From: Plectosphaerella cucumerina
Lineage: Eukaryota > Ascomycota > Sordariomycetes > Glomerellales > Plectosphaerellaceae
Reading direction: 5' to 3'
Assembly (NCBI GenBank): GCA_020746995.1
Contig: JAGPXD010000004.1
Span: forward strand, 124,001 to 188,000
Length of the DNA stretch: 64,000 nucleotides
The translations under genes were made by a program, and so were the position numbers. Every line of letters starts with the position of its first letter. Positions within the stretch are counted from its first letter, which is position 1. The notes beneath the pieces were generated by a model. It did no database searches, had not been told where the DNA came from, and saw only the letters and a list, made by a program, of their open reading frames with translations. This document shows positions 1 to 10,054 of the stretch, piece after piece.

Positions 1-47
1 CCAACAAGGACGGCAACGTCATCGGCACCATCATCCACCGCTCCTAA
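1..47 (+). CDS. 3' end of an upstream gene (partial)
   Basis: The first bases read in one open frame ending in NVIGTIIHRS and a TAA stop at 45-47, in GC-rich codons like those of the neighbouring genes. Only about 14 codons lie in the window, so the product cannot be named. It could also be chance reading through a 3' UTR. Confidence 0.4.
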   Translation, partial: NKDGNVIGTIIHRS

Positions 48-772
48 GCTCAACGTCAACGGCCAGGGTCGGAGTTCATGCGCTGGACACGGGAAAACAC
101 GATGAGGTCTCACGTCTTTGATCACTGGGAGGATTTTGAGTACACGTCGTGGAGGAAGTTTAGCACGAGTTCGAGGAAGCTGGTGCGTCGGGGACGGTCC
201 AAGTCTGCGGGCCAGCGGAAGGTTTTGTCACTTCTATTACATCAAGAGAGTTTCCCGGCCTACTACTACATGCCTTTTCGTGACATCGCGCCTTGATCCA
301 TGAAACGTCAATTTGATTCGTGATGTATTCTTGTCTAATCTGAAATACGACATCAAGAGATCATCAGTCCACCCGAGTGACTTGTCTCCGCCCCGTTGTT
401 CGGCCTGCATCCGCCACCGCCACCGCCACCCCCGTAAAAGCCACAGAGCCCCTCCGTCGATCGCCCCACAGACGTAAATCCAACGACATGCATTTATTGC
501 CCGTTCTGAAAACACGTAGTGCTTGTGCGGTTCCCGTGTCTGATGCCTCGCTCAGAGATCTGTGGGGGTAAAAAAACCTGACCGTGACGTGTTGATGTGG
601 CATGTGCTTGTGGCCTCAGCGAGTGGAGTACCTTGGTGGGTGCCTCGGTGGGTGGGTGCCCCAGGTGCAAACGCGCCCTACCTTTGTTGATTTTCCAGCC
701 CACGCCCATTCCCCCCTCAACCTTCACCAACCTCATCAACCATCATCACACTCGCATCAAATCAACATCAAG
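48..772. promoter_or_regulatory. Intergenic region and promoter of the RGG/Q-rich gene
   Basis: No gene is supported here; the short ORFs have no recognisable content. The last 100 bases are pyrimidine- and CA-rich, like a 5' leader. A CTTTGTTGA box lies at 682-690, about 91 bases before the start at 773. The same nonamer occurs about 103-105 bases before the next two genes. A GGTGCAAACGCGC string just upstream of it recurs near 2447. Confidence 0.45.
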
Positions 773-2086
773 ATGGCGAGCAACACCAATCAAGGAGACG
801 ACCACGAACTGGGCGGAAACGCCACCGACGTCGCCCCCGTCATCACCAACACTACGACGGCTGGGGTCCTGGAGGCCAGTTCCAAGATCAGTCTCGCGGT
901 CTTTGGCAAAGGGGACAGCAAGACGATTCGCCTCGTCAACCATGCGTCCGACAATCAGACCGACTTCACCGGTGACTTGGGCAATGACATGTACGGCATG
1001 GCGACGTCAAACCCCCTGCACATCAGAGCCATGCAGCACGAACTGGCGTACAACATGAGGAACGGCGGCGTCTGGGGGTTCGGTCGCCAGCAGGTCACGG
1101 TTCCTGATACCAGCATGGAGGCGCCATCCCGGCTCCTACTGGGATACAGGCCGCCTCGCCAGATCGAAGCCGGCCCGTCAGCTGACGGCGGCCAGGGCAA
1201 ACCCAAGGCCCGCACCCACTCCGAGCGCGGCGAGGAGACTGACCACCAGGGAGATGGTCAGCAGCAGCCGAAGCGCAAGAGGAACCGCAACAAGGCTGTC
1301 AGTAACGCTGAGTTGATCAAGAGCCAGGTCAAGGAGGCGATAGAGGAGTTCCTCCCCCAGTACGACAACTACGGCGGCCGCGGTGGCCGTGGCGGCGGTA
1401 ACAACTATCGCGGCAACAACAACTATCGCGGTAACAACAACCGCGGCAATAACAACCACTGGCGTGGTGGCCGAGGACGAGGTGGCGGCAACCACTGGCA
1501 GGGTGGCTATGCCGGCGACAACGACAACTGGCAGGGTGGCTTTGCCGGCAACAACAACAACAACTGGCAGGCGCAGGGTCAGACTTTCGCAGCTCCTCAG
1601 CAGCTGCAGCAGCAGATGCTCTTTGGCCCTCAGGGTCAGGCGTTCGCTGCCCCTCAGCAGCAGTTCCAGCCGCAGCTCCAGCAGCAGGTCTGGCAGATGC
1701 CTTCCGGCCCTCAGGGTCAAGCTCCCACTGCTCCTCAGCAGCAGTTCCTGCCGCAGCCTCAACAGCAGAGCTGGCAGATGCACTTTGGCCCTCAGAATCA
1801 AGCTCCCGCTCCTCAGCAGCACCAACTCCAGCCTCAACAGGCTCAACCTCAGCAGGCCCAGCAGCAGGCTCTGCAGCAGCAGCAGCCCGGACACCAGAGG
1901 CTTTCCGAAGGCAATCGCCCTCGCGTCATCGAGAACAACATTCATGCCGCTCGTCAGCCTCTGGAGATGAATGTGGACACTCCTGTCATGGGCCCTAGCA
2001 AGGTGTCCATGTCGGTCATTTACGATTTCTTCGAGCCAGCCACGTCGAAGGACACTTTCGTCGAAGATGTTCTAAAGTCTCTTTAG
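773..2086 (+). CDS. RGG-box, Q/N-rich low-complexity protein (putative RNA-binding)
   Basis: Single exon of 437 aa from the ATG at 773, which follows a typical CA-rich leader; the frame is open further upstream, but that part is promoter-like. Residues 1-130 are non-repetitive and unrecognised. A basic patch with KRKRNRNK near residues 165-172 could be a nuclear localisation signal. Residues about 198-262 hold RGGRGGRGG and repeated NNYRGNN / NWQGG units. Residues about 263-390 are a Q/P-rich tract of irregular units ending in WQM and FGPQGQA. RGG plus Q/N-rich composition is typical of proteins that bind RNA and form condensates, but no folded RRM or KH domain is visible. Function is inferred from composition only. 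Confidence 0.75.
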   Translation: MASNTNQGDDHELGGNATDVAPVITNTTTAGVLEASSKISLAVFGKGDSKTIRLVNHASDNQTDFTGDLGNDMYGMATSNPLHIRAMQHELAYNMRNGGVWGFGRQQVTVPDTSMEAPSRLLLGYRPPRQIEAGPSADGGQGKPKARTHSERGEETDHQGDGQQQPKRKRNRNKAVSNAELIKSQVKEAIEEFLPQYDNYGGRGGRGGGNNYRGNNNYRGNNNRGNNNHWRGGRGRGGGNHWQGGYAGDNDNWQGGFAGNNNNNWQAQGQTFAAPQQLQQQMLFGPQGQAFAAPQQQFQPQLQQQVWQMPSGPQGQAPTAPQQQFLPQPQQQSWQMHFGPQNQAPAPQQHQLQPQQAQPQQAQQQALQQQQPGHQRLSEGNRPRVIENNIHAARQPLEMNVDTPVMGPSKVSMSVIYDFFEPATSKDTFVEDVLKSL

Positions 2087-2717
2087 GGGCTGTTGGGCAT
2101 ACTGGCAGGTCGGAACAGTCCGGGCACTCATTACGCCAAGCCTGCGACAGCTGACTAGGTGGCCGCCGGCCATCTTGCTTCGCTGTCTTCAAGGCCCGTC
2201 TACTTCTTAATTCAAAATGGAGTTTGCCTCACTGTCTCTGTGCCCTCATCCCGTGATGACTTTAGTGATTTCGATGGTGTTTCAGATCTGATTCCATGCA
2301 GCGGTATTTCTGGGGACATTCACAGAGGCAGTGGAATCACAAACCTGATGGCAGTGCTGGTTCATGCATGCGTCCTCACTTTGTTTAGTAGCGGTCTTCT
2401 CCAGATGACGATGGAGCCTTCACTGGCCCGGGCCTCGGGCAGTAGGTGCAAACGCGCTGTTGGCAGGACTTGACTCTTTTCTAGCTCTTGCTTTTCAAAA
2501 CAACTTTCATTCTCTCGACAGGTCCTCAGAGTGTCAATGCAAGTTCGCAGGCAGCCGAGATTGCCTTATCAGCTCTGCAGGTGGGACCTGGCTACCCACC
2601 TTGGCTTGTGCCCTTTGTTGAAGCGCACGAGTAAATTTTTTGAAGCCCAACCCTTCCGCACTCCATCCTCATCTCGCCAACCAACACAACACATCAGCCA
2701 AGACGGAAGGAACGAAC
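2087..2717. promoter_or_regulatory. Intergenic region and promoter of the 2718 gene
   Basis: No gene is supported. An AGGTGCAAACGCGC string (about 2444-2457) repeats one found in the promoter at about 664-677. A CTTTGTTGA box at 2613-2621 lies 105 bases before the ATG at 2718, in the same relative place as in the flanking genes. Confidence 0.4.
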
Positions 2718-3891
2718 ATGGAGATGGGTCAAGAGCCTCAGCTCGCCTCGGCCGGTCCAATCTCATCCGTCGCGGTCGGCCCGTTCCAACTTTCCGCCGA
2801 AGACTTCGCAGAGAATGAAAAGCGCTGGAATGTGCCCGAGGTCAAGCAGTACACGCTGGAGGTCATTGCCGCCATCGCCAAGGCCAACCAGGAGCACCGG
2901 AACCCCCTGGTGAAGCTCACCAGCGACCATGAGGGCCGCATCCGCGCTGAGCTCAAGAAAGCGGTTGAAGCGATTCGTCAGCCTCTTGTCGATGCCGGAA
3001 TGGAAGCATGTGGAATCTACCACATGATCTGGCTCAGCGGCAACGTGGTCTGGCGGACCTATGGTACGTAGCCCGCCATTTTATACGCAGAAGCCATTCA
3101 CTGACCATCTATTCGCAGTCGATCAATCGACGGACATTAACATCCCCAAGCCCGACAACAAGGCACCGGCCTGCCTCATGTACGAGAAGATGGTGTCACA
3201 TGCCAAGACCCTGTTCCAGCAGGAGGGCAAGGAATGGGTTACGTTCCAGGAGCAGCGAAGGCAGTATCGCATCAAGCACGCAGCTGAGCGTGAGTCTAGG
3301 GCCAGAATCGAGTTCAAGCTCGAGGATGCCAAGATCGAGCTTGCGACCCTCGAGGCGGCCCAGAAGCAGGTCAAGATCATCGAGCTTGGTATCAACACCA
3401 ATCGTGACGAGCTTCGCCAGCTCTGGACCTACATCATGCGCGGAACGCCTATCCCGGCTGAGGGCCCACTCACTGTCTCCATGCCGCTGGACATGGACGA
3501 AGGCCCAATGGGCATCAAGAGTCCTGCGGGCTTGAACAGAGAGCTCGTCATGTTTGTCCGGGTGAACGAGGTCACCACTGCGTGGGTGCTTGGCTTCACT
3601 TGCACCACGGACGAGCTGGATCCGGAGGCGGTTTTTGGTTTCAGCCATGACCTCTTTCAAGCATACGACGCGCTCGTCTGCTATGCTCTCAAACGCCTGG
3701 AGAAGCCGGCCAAGCCGATCAAATATGGCGAAGTGCTGGCAGAGCATCTCGTCACCCACGAGGCTGGTTGGAAGCTGGCCGATGTCGCCAAGAAGATTGC
3801 GGCAAACCTTAAAAGGTTCCCAGACGCCGTGCAGGACTTCATCGAGATCAGCCCCAAGCAGGTGAAGCAAGAGGAGCGAGACGATGCTTGA
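2718..3891 (+). CDS. Uncharacterised protein, paralog of the 4634-5501 gene
   Basis: Two exons, 2718-3063 and 3119-3891, with a 55 bp GT-AG intron, giving 372 aa. I do not recognise the family. Around residues 95-115 there is a segment ACGIYHMIWLSG that closely matches ACGVYHVIWLVG in the next gene. The intron interrupts the codon just after this segment at the same place and phase in both. Residues about 145-225 are charged and heptad-like (RARIEFKLEDAKIELATLE), so probably coiled coil. No signal peptide or membrane segment is seen. The longer open frame starting at 2640 is judged to be leader. The gene is a head-to-tail neighbour of its paralog and of the RGG gene. Confidence 0.7.
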
Positions 3892-4633
3892 GCGATGGGA
3901 CAAGAGTCCTCAGGGCCACCAGTCTGGCGCGCGCGTCCTGCCAGACATCCATCACAGCGACACTTCGGCGGGACGACCAGGCTCGTCATCAAACTCAACA
4001 TCGCTCTTCTGCACCACGATGGGTCGAGCTCGTGCTAATTGCCATAGAGGCTGGGAAAATTGTCCTCGGAGAACTTGCACTAATAGACGTATTCCCTCCC
4101 ATGATTCGACCGGTGACCTGTGATGTGCCCTGTAATGTGCCTTGTGATATGCAGTCAGATGAGTGGCCCGATCGCCTCACACTACTCGAGAGGACGGGGG
4201 CACTTCTTCGCCAGCACCTTGTAGATCTATGGGAGATAGATTCAGTATGTAAGGTGATCTCTGATGACGAAGATCAAGCCAGAGAGGCTGCGTGGAATGT
4301 CTCAGCCTTCTTAAGTTGCCATCTTCGCACACCATCGAATCGAAAGCGGCCGTAAACCTGCGATATCTGACCATTTGACTGCTAGCCATCATTGCCCTGT
4401 TTTGTGGCCGGATCAAAAGGCCGCTCAAGTCCAGGCAGAAGTCTGGCAAGTGAATATCTGGGACAGCTCTTTTGTGGCATTTGATTGGAGGGTGGCCCCA
4501 GGCAGTCACTGGGAGTGCCTGGCATGTGCTCTTTGTTGAAAGCGCCCACCAACAGGCCGGCTTCAAGCCCTTTTCCCCTCCCACAAACCCATCCACCCGC
4601 AACGCACCCACCCTCCATCACCCAACAGCCAAG
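3892..4633. promoter_or_regulatory. Intergenic region and promoter of the 4634 gene
   Basis: A 155-codon open frame crosses 3888-4355 but overlaps the end of the upstream gene and has no recognisable content, so I do not call it. A CTTTGTTGA box at 4531-4539 lies 103 bases before the ATG. The stretch from TGTGCTCTTTGTTGAA onward resembles TGTGCCCTTTGTTGAA before the 2718 gene, which suggests the promoter was duplicated with the gene. Confidence 0.4.
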
Positions 4634-5501
4634 ATGGAGGCTGGAAACACCCAGCACCAGCATCAAGAGCGCAAGATGGCCTCTCTCGATGCACAGGACT
4701 CCGCTAAGTTCCCCGCCGCGCCCGACGGAACTTCAGTCAATGAAGCCACGCACTCTTCTCCCCTTCAGCCCCAGCAAACCCACAAGGAGAAGCACCAAGA
4801 TGTCTGGAAGTCACCCGAGGTCATGAAGTACATGGACCTCGTCATCGGCACGGTCGTGGAGGGTCATCACAACGTCAAGAATCTCGACATTTCGAGCACA
4901 ACCAGACTGACGCTGGCCCTGGTCCGGGAGTTTGAACGAGTTTTGTCGGTGACTCGCGCGGCTCTCCTGGACATTGGATACGATGCATGTGGAGTCTACC
5001 ATGTGATTTGGCTCGTCGGTGATGCTCTGTGGGAGGCCTTCGGTATGGACTCTCCCCTCACAAAAACTGTCACCCACTAACAGTCTTCTTGCAGTCAAGG
5101 AAGACTCAGCACTGCCTCTCGAGGAGCCTTTCAGCGAAGAACCATACGATCCCGAGTACTTCCACATGATCTACAACGCCAAGGTCAACGGCGAGAACAA
5201 GAAGTGGATTCACTACTTCGCTGGTCGTCAACTCGAGCAAATCTTCGGGGCTTGCAGGCTGAACGTGGTCGACAACACGACGACGGCAGAGATCGGAGAC
5301 AAGAACGTGGAGATGAAGTCCCTCGAGACCGCTGAGGAGATCACTGAGCCTGCCCAGGAGTCGCCCGCTCCTGATTACACCCAGACCAAGGCTCGACTGC
5401 CCCGCCGCCTGCGGGAGATGGTCTTCCTTCGCGACATGTTCACGGAGCCCCTCGATCACGACGACGGTTTTGATGATATCGTTCTTCCGGGCCGCCGATG
5501 A
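4634..5501 (+). CDS. Uncharacterised protein, paralog of the 2718-3891 gene
   Basis: Two exons, 4634-5042 and 5095-5501, with a 52 bp intron carrying a CACTAAC branch site, giving 271 aa; an in-frame Met at 4676 is an alternative start. It shares with the upstream gene the pattern W-x-x-PEV-x-x-Y near residue 60, the ACGVYHVIWLVG core near residues 118-129, and the intron placed right after it with the same phase. After the intron, MIYNAKVNGENKKWIHYF lines up with MYEKMVSHAKTLFQQEGKEW of the paralog. The long charged segment of the paralog is absent, so this copy is shorter. Function unknown. Confidence 0.7.
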
Positions 5502-5867
5502 GCTGCCCCGCCAAGACACAGGCAGCACTCGTACTGCGCACAATGGTGCCCGATGGGCGTCAGACGCTGGGTGAAGGTTCACCTCGGATAGGAAGGGCGG
5601 TTGGTATCTGAGAGTGAGGCCTGTTCAAGACAGTCCGTCTGGAACTGTCGGGATCCTTTGGACTTTGTACAATAGCAGAGCCCCACGCCATCTCGGAAGA
5701 AGAAATCGCACAACACGGGACATTGATCACCGGCATCCATGAACCCAAGCTTTCCTCAATGCCCTCGAATCTGCCCTTTTGGCTTGTTTTCCTAGCGTGC
5801 TCCCCGTCGAAACATGGCACAGCGATGTCTGTGCACCGCCTGAATGAACCACGTCATGAACCACCCC
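5502..5867. other. Intergenic region, no gene seen
   Basis: No coding or repeat structure is recognised between the stop of the 4634 gene and the regulator relic. Confidence 0.4.
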
Positions 5868-6165
5868 TCAGAATATCGAAAATAAATCATGACTAGCTAA
5901 ATACAACAAATTCTCAAAGCCATTGACCCCGTCCAGTCAAGCAGGGGAAAGCTCAAATGAAAGTCCGCCCGCGCAAAGTCAAGCACATTGCTCCTACTCA
6001 CTATTGTTGTAGGTTGGTGGCGGATCCGACAATGACATTATTCACGGTGGCGAAGTCCTTGTCATTTGCACTGCAGCTTCTGCCGTCGACTTTTCCCCGC
6101 AGAACATTTGACAAAGGACGGGTCGTCGGAATTGTTCTCGGGGGGGAACGTGGCCGCTGCGTTGC
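5868..6165 (-). pseudogene. Decayed 3' end of a Zn2Cys6 regulator, copy of the 10055 gene tail
   Basis: On the minus strand the end of this stretch reads ENLLYLASHDLFSIF and a stop, against ENLLHLASHDYFSIF and a stop at the end of the intact regulator at 10055. Further in, VLDF matches VLDFTQ and PPENNSDDPSFVK matches PPEKNFNVPSFVK, but the pieces lie in different frames, so the copy is frameshifted. A DNA comparison at about 5886-5920 shows mostly G-to-A and C-to-T differences relative to the intact gene. No upstream part of the regulator is found. It is either a relic of a tandem duplication or a deleted paralog. Confidence 0.7.
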
Positions 6166-6710
6166 AGACAAGGCACGGCCTGCTGATAAACTAAGGCGAA
6201 TATCCGACATCCAAGCATTTTAATCTTACTTTATTTTCATGGTTATTTGTAATGTAACAATTGATACCCATGCAGAGGCAGAGTCTAGATGCGAAGACGA
6301 GCTATGCGAGAACGAGAACGAGAACGAAAACAAGTCGCCTCACTCGACACAGCCCATCTCTCCGAGCCTTAGCCCGGCTAGCGAGTCATGAAACACGTGG
6401 CAATGCCAGCGAATCCCTGAAGCTTAAACACAACTCACTTCATCAAAGGCACCGAGGTCATTGTCCCCAAACTCGTCCGCAGGTGCCGTCTCCCCGTCTT
6501 ACAGCCACGCCAAGACGGGGCGAGCGTCGTCCCGTTGGATTCTCGCACCGAGTACGCCCTCGTTCTCGTTGAATCCATCATCCCGAGATGCTGCACAGCC
6601 GAGATGGAGCTGTCACGACATGATAAAATGGACGGCCGCTGTCGTTCCAGGAAACCACCAGCAACACAAACTGCCCCAATCAACCATCTTCTCTATCATC
6701 TCCCAGCATC
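6166..6710. promoter_or_regulatory. Intergenic region and promoter of the RTA1-like gene
   Basis: No gene is supported. A purine-rich GAGAACGAGAACGAGAACG run lies near 6308-6330, and a CA-rich leader precedes the ATG at 6711. Confidence 0.35.
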
Positions 6711-7760
6711 ATGTCCGACCAGCCATTTGTTCCCGGCTACAATACTTGCGATGCAGTGTCTGACCAGTGCCCCGTCTCAGCGACGCTGTACGGCGACTAC
6801 TTTACCAAAAATGCCGTCATCTTCTTCTCGGCCGCGTACGCCCTGCTTCTGGCCCTGCAGGTGTACTACACCTGGAAATCCCGGGCGTGGTCTTTCGCCG
6901 CCTGGCTCGGTGTCGGCACCATCTTCGAGCTCGCTGGCTACGTATGCCGTGTCATTGCAGCCAGCAACCCCTGGAACTTCCTCGCATTCGTCATCCAGCT
7001 CTTGACGCTGATGCTGGGGCCGACATTCATCGCCGCCGCGATTTCCATCACATTCAAGCACCTTGTCATTCACTACGGAGCTCAGTGGTCTACGATCAAG
7101 CCGCGATGGTATCCTTGGCTATTTGTGGGCTCGGACGTCTTTTCCATCATCATTCAGGCCGCCGGCTGTGGTCTGGCCGCCATGGCGACGTCTGGTGAGG
7201 GCGGGAACTCGACCGTGCAGGATGCTAGCTCGATCCTGCTCATCACGGGCGTGTCGTTCCAGGCCGTCAACATGATGGTTTGTGGCGGGCTGATGCTCCT
7301 TTACTACCGAAGGCGGTCCGTCGGGGCCAAAGGCCAGTGGCAAGGCCAGCCAGGCTCGTCCGCGGAACTCATCTATTCAACGCAAGAGGAAGCCCGAATC
7401 AGGGGTGACTTGAACGGCATTGCAGCTGCTAGGAAGCTCAAGATTTTCGTCTGGTGCATATCAGTCGCCTTTGTTGCCATCATTGTTCGATGCATCTACA
7501 GGTAAGTTTTCAGCTGCGCCCCCTGCTATAGGCGTGAAGCTGACATGGTCGCCAGGATCCCGGAGATGGCCTCGGGCTGGGGTAGTGACTTGATGAAGGA
7601 TGAGATTTCCTTCCTCATCCTCGATGGAGCAATGATTCTCGCGGCTACTGCACTTCTTTCGATTATACATCCGGCTACATACTTCCCGCAGCTGAGCGCC
7701 AAGGGCCTGATCAAAGAGGACATTGTCCTGGAGGAAGGGCTGACGACGTCGAGGAAATAG
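6711..7760 (+). CDS. RTA1-like seven-helix membrane protein
   Basis: Exons 6711-7501 and 7556-7760 (54 bp intron) give 331 aa, the normal RTA1 length. About seven hydrophobic segments are visible, starting with NAVIFFSAAYALLLALQVYY. Family hallmarks include the ELAGYVCR motif in helix 2, LGPTFIAAAI in helix 3, and R-CIYR-IPEM followed by FLILDGAMI, the conserved region that the intron interrupts. RTA1-family proteins sit in the plasma membrane and are linked to lipid flipping and to stress or drug resistance in yeast; the substrate of this member is unknown. No signal peptide is evident. Confidence 0.88.
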
Positions 7761-8719
7761 CCATCGAGACAACTACTTCTGGGCCATTCGAAATTGTAGA
7801 ATGACAGGCTTGGAAAGTCACCGGCGATGAAACGGGGGTGAGGGGTTTAGACAGGAGGTGGAAGAGATTGGACAATGAGAGCCGGGAGAGTTCATAGAAG
7901 ATAGACATTATTAGTCGTGGCTGGTAAAGGTATGTTTACTGAGAATCAAAGTCGATAGTTCGGGGCCCGACGGTCTTTTGCACTGGGAACACGGACGGGA
8001 AATGATCAATACGTCTTGGAAGCTCCCGCGTAGAATCATGTCCCTTTCGTCGTAGTGACGCCATACTCCACTGGCCATAAGAAAGAACCTCTGCCTGTGT
8101 CTTCCAGTTGCCAAGAAGCTCGCTATCGAAGACCTTCATGATGTTTGGGCTGTTCAGGGTCTTCCCGCTACTCCACTTCATCGTCCATCACCCGACGGCT
8201 AACCGGGCTTCGAGAGGTCGTTCTCACGTCCTTGGCGATGAGTCAAACGATGAACGATGAGCGATTCACTGCCGGACGAGGGGCTGTAGGAGGGAAACGA
8301 ATGGTTTGTTCGAATAGTGGCAATGGATGGGTGACCGGGCTGAGCTGCCTAGACTCAGCCCCTAGACTCAGCCCCCGCGCCAAGTCCTTCATCGCATCAT
8401 GAACAAACGCCTGCTCGACCACATTGAATGCCAAGACAGGGACGACGTGACTCGTCGGTCGTGTCGTTGTGATAATTGCAGAGGCCGTATGTTTTGCATG
8501 ACTCGAGATGCCGAGTCTGCCGGGACGCCAAGCTTCAAGAGCCGCGTCACGCAATCTCACATTCATCCCATCTAGGCATCCATTGTCGCTGCACCCTGGG
8601 CACGGTCCTGGCTGCTCCACTGAGTAAGGTATGTAAATACCCGCAAAAGGCCCGCCGCCGGCTTCCCTCTCCCCATTCGGCCACACGCCGTACCGATCCC
8701 CAGACATCTCACCCTCCGG
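7761..8719. promoter_or_regulatory. Intergenic region upstream of the Upc2-like regulator
   Basis: No gene is supported; the antisense ORF at 8243-8707 has no recognisable domain. A 13 bp unit, CCTAGACTCAGCC, is repeated head to tail at 8348-8360 and 8361-8373. The rest shows nothing clear. Confidence 0.4.
8348..8373. repeat. 13 bp direct repeat, two perfect units
   Basis: CCTAGACTCAGCC occurs twice in immediate succession in the promoter of the 8720 gene. It may be replication slippage or a doubled binding site. Confidence 0.6.
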
Positions 8720-10002
8720 ATGCCGAGCATGCAGCCTCGTTCGACACAGAAAAAGCGGCTAGGTTTGACCAAGTCGAGGAACGGCTGCGTCAGGTGCAAG
8801 AGGCGGCGCGTCAAGGTGTGTGATGACGCCCTGCGTTACAGTACCACGGCTGACAGAATGTCCAGTGCGACGAAAAAGTGCCGTGCTCAGCATGTGCTCG
8901 CCACCAGACTTCATGCAGCCTGGAACAGCCCAGCTCAATGTTCACGCCATCTCACCCCGTGGAAAAGACCTTGGGTTCGAGCAGCACCCCCGCCAGCACC
9001 CCAAGCTCTGGCACCGACCGCCTGATCGACTTGCTGCGTTCAGATCTGGCAGACGAGTCTGATTGCTGGGTCTACACCGCCGAGCTCATTTTTCACTACA
9101 TGAGCGTGGCCTGCCTGCCGTTCCTCTCAAACCAGGATCTTGCAGCAACTTTTCAGGTGGAGATTCCCCGCGAGGCCGTCTCCCATCCCTTTCTCCTCCG
9201 CTTCATCTTGGCCTTCTCAGCCTTTCACATGGCTCACCTACACCCGGACAAGCACACACATTACGTCTTGCTGGCCAACGGCCACCAGAACCATGGCCTC
9301 CGCGGCCTACGGGAGGCCCTCGGGCAGCCTGTTACCTCGATCAACTGTCACGCCCTCTACGCCTCGTCCATGTTTCTCGCCCTTAATAAGTTTGCTGCCT
9401 TCTCAAGCTGCGATGATGGCCATATCCATGACTGCGGCGTCTCACCTATCCATCGGCTGATCAACATATTCCACCTAATGCACGGCATGTCAGCAATCGT
9501 CTCTTCATCTCAGGACGACATCCAGATGGGTCCACTGGCGAGGATGTTCGCGGCGGCTCGACAGGTCCATGACCTGGATGGCACCCTGCTCTCCCTGGCC
9601 GAACGGGTACACGCCCTTCAGCTGTCTTTGAATCCAGAGGATGAGCCTGATGACAACATACGCTCTGTCCTCATCTCTGCAGTGGAGGCTCTGGGCCAGT
9701 GTATTGCAGACGCACGTCTCAAGTCTGGCGAAAGCTCCTTCGCCGAGGCTCGCGCTCTCTTCGGCTGGCCGCGCGTGGTACCGGCCCTGTTCCTCAAGCT
9801 AGGGAGGTCCGGGCATCCCATTGCTCTGGTCGTTTTTGCTTACTATAGCTGCTTGCTGCACTTTTTACGCTCTACTTTTTGGTTCTTCGAAGGCTGGGCG
9901 CCGGCGCTCATCGAGTGCATCATGTCAAAGTTGGAAGGTTCCAGTTGGCAGGAGATGATGGAGTGGCCGGCCAGCGTCGTCGCTGGGGGCCAGGTCTCTT
10001 AG
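8720..10002 (+). CDS. Zn2Cys6 transcription factor, Upc2/Ecm22-like
   Basis: Exons 8720-8815 and 8866-10002 with a 50 bp intron give 410 aa. Splicing creates a complete zinc cluster: CVRCKRRRVK from exon 1 joins CDEKVPCSACARHQTSC from exon 2 (residues about 23-49), with six cysteines at the canonical spacing. The rest resembles the ligand-binding half of the Upc2/sterol-uptake-control group, with a helix-rich region including LIFHYMSVACLPF and LRFILAFSAFHMAHLHP. Those proteins control sterol uptake and metabolism genes in yeast; here the target is unknown. The gene is convergent with the next regulator, only 52 bp between stops. Confidence 0.87.
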
Positions 10003-10054
10003 ACCCTGTACTTGTATACATCATGAAAGTAAACCTCTAGTCTTGCCTCTATGC

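Noticed and set aside
1178..1945. 255-codon antisense ORF opposite the RGG/Q-rich gene
   Set aside because: Leu/Val-rich mirror of CAG and GGC repeats, with no independent support.
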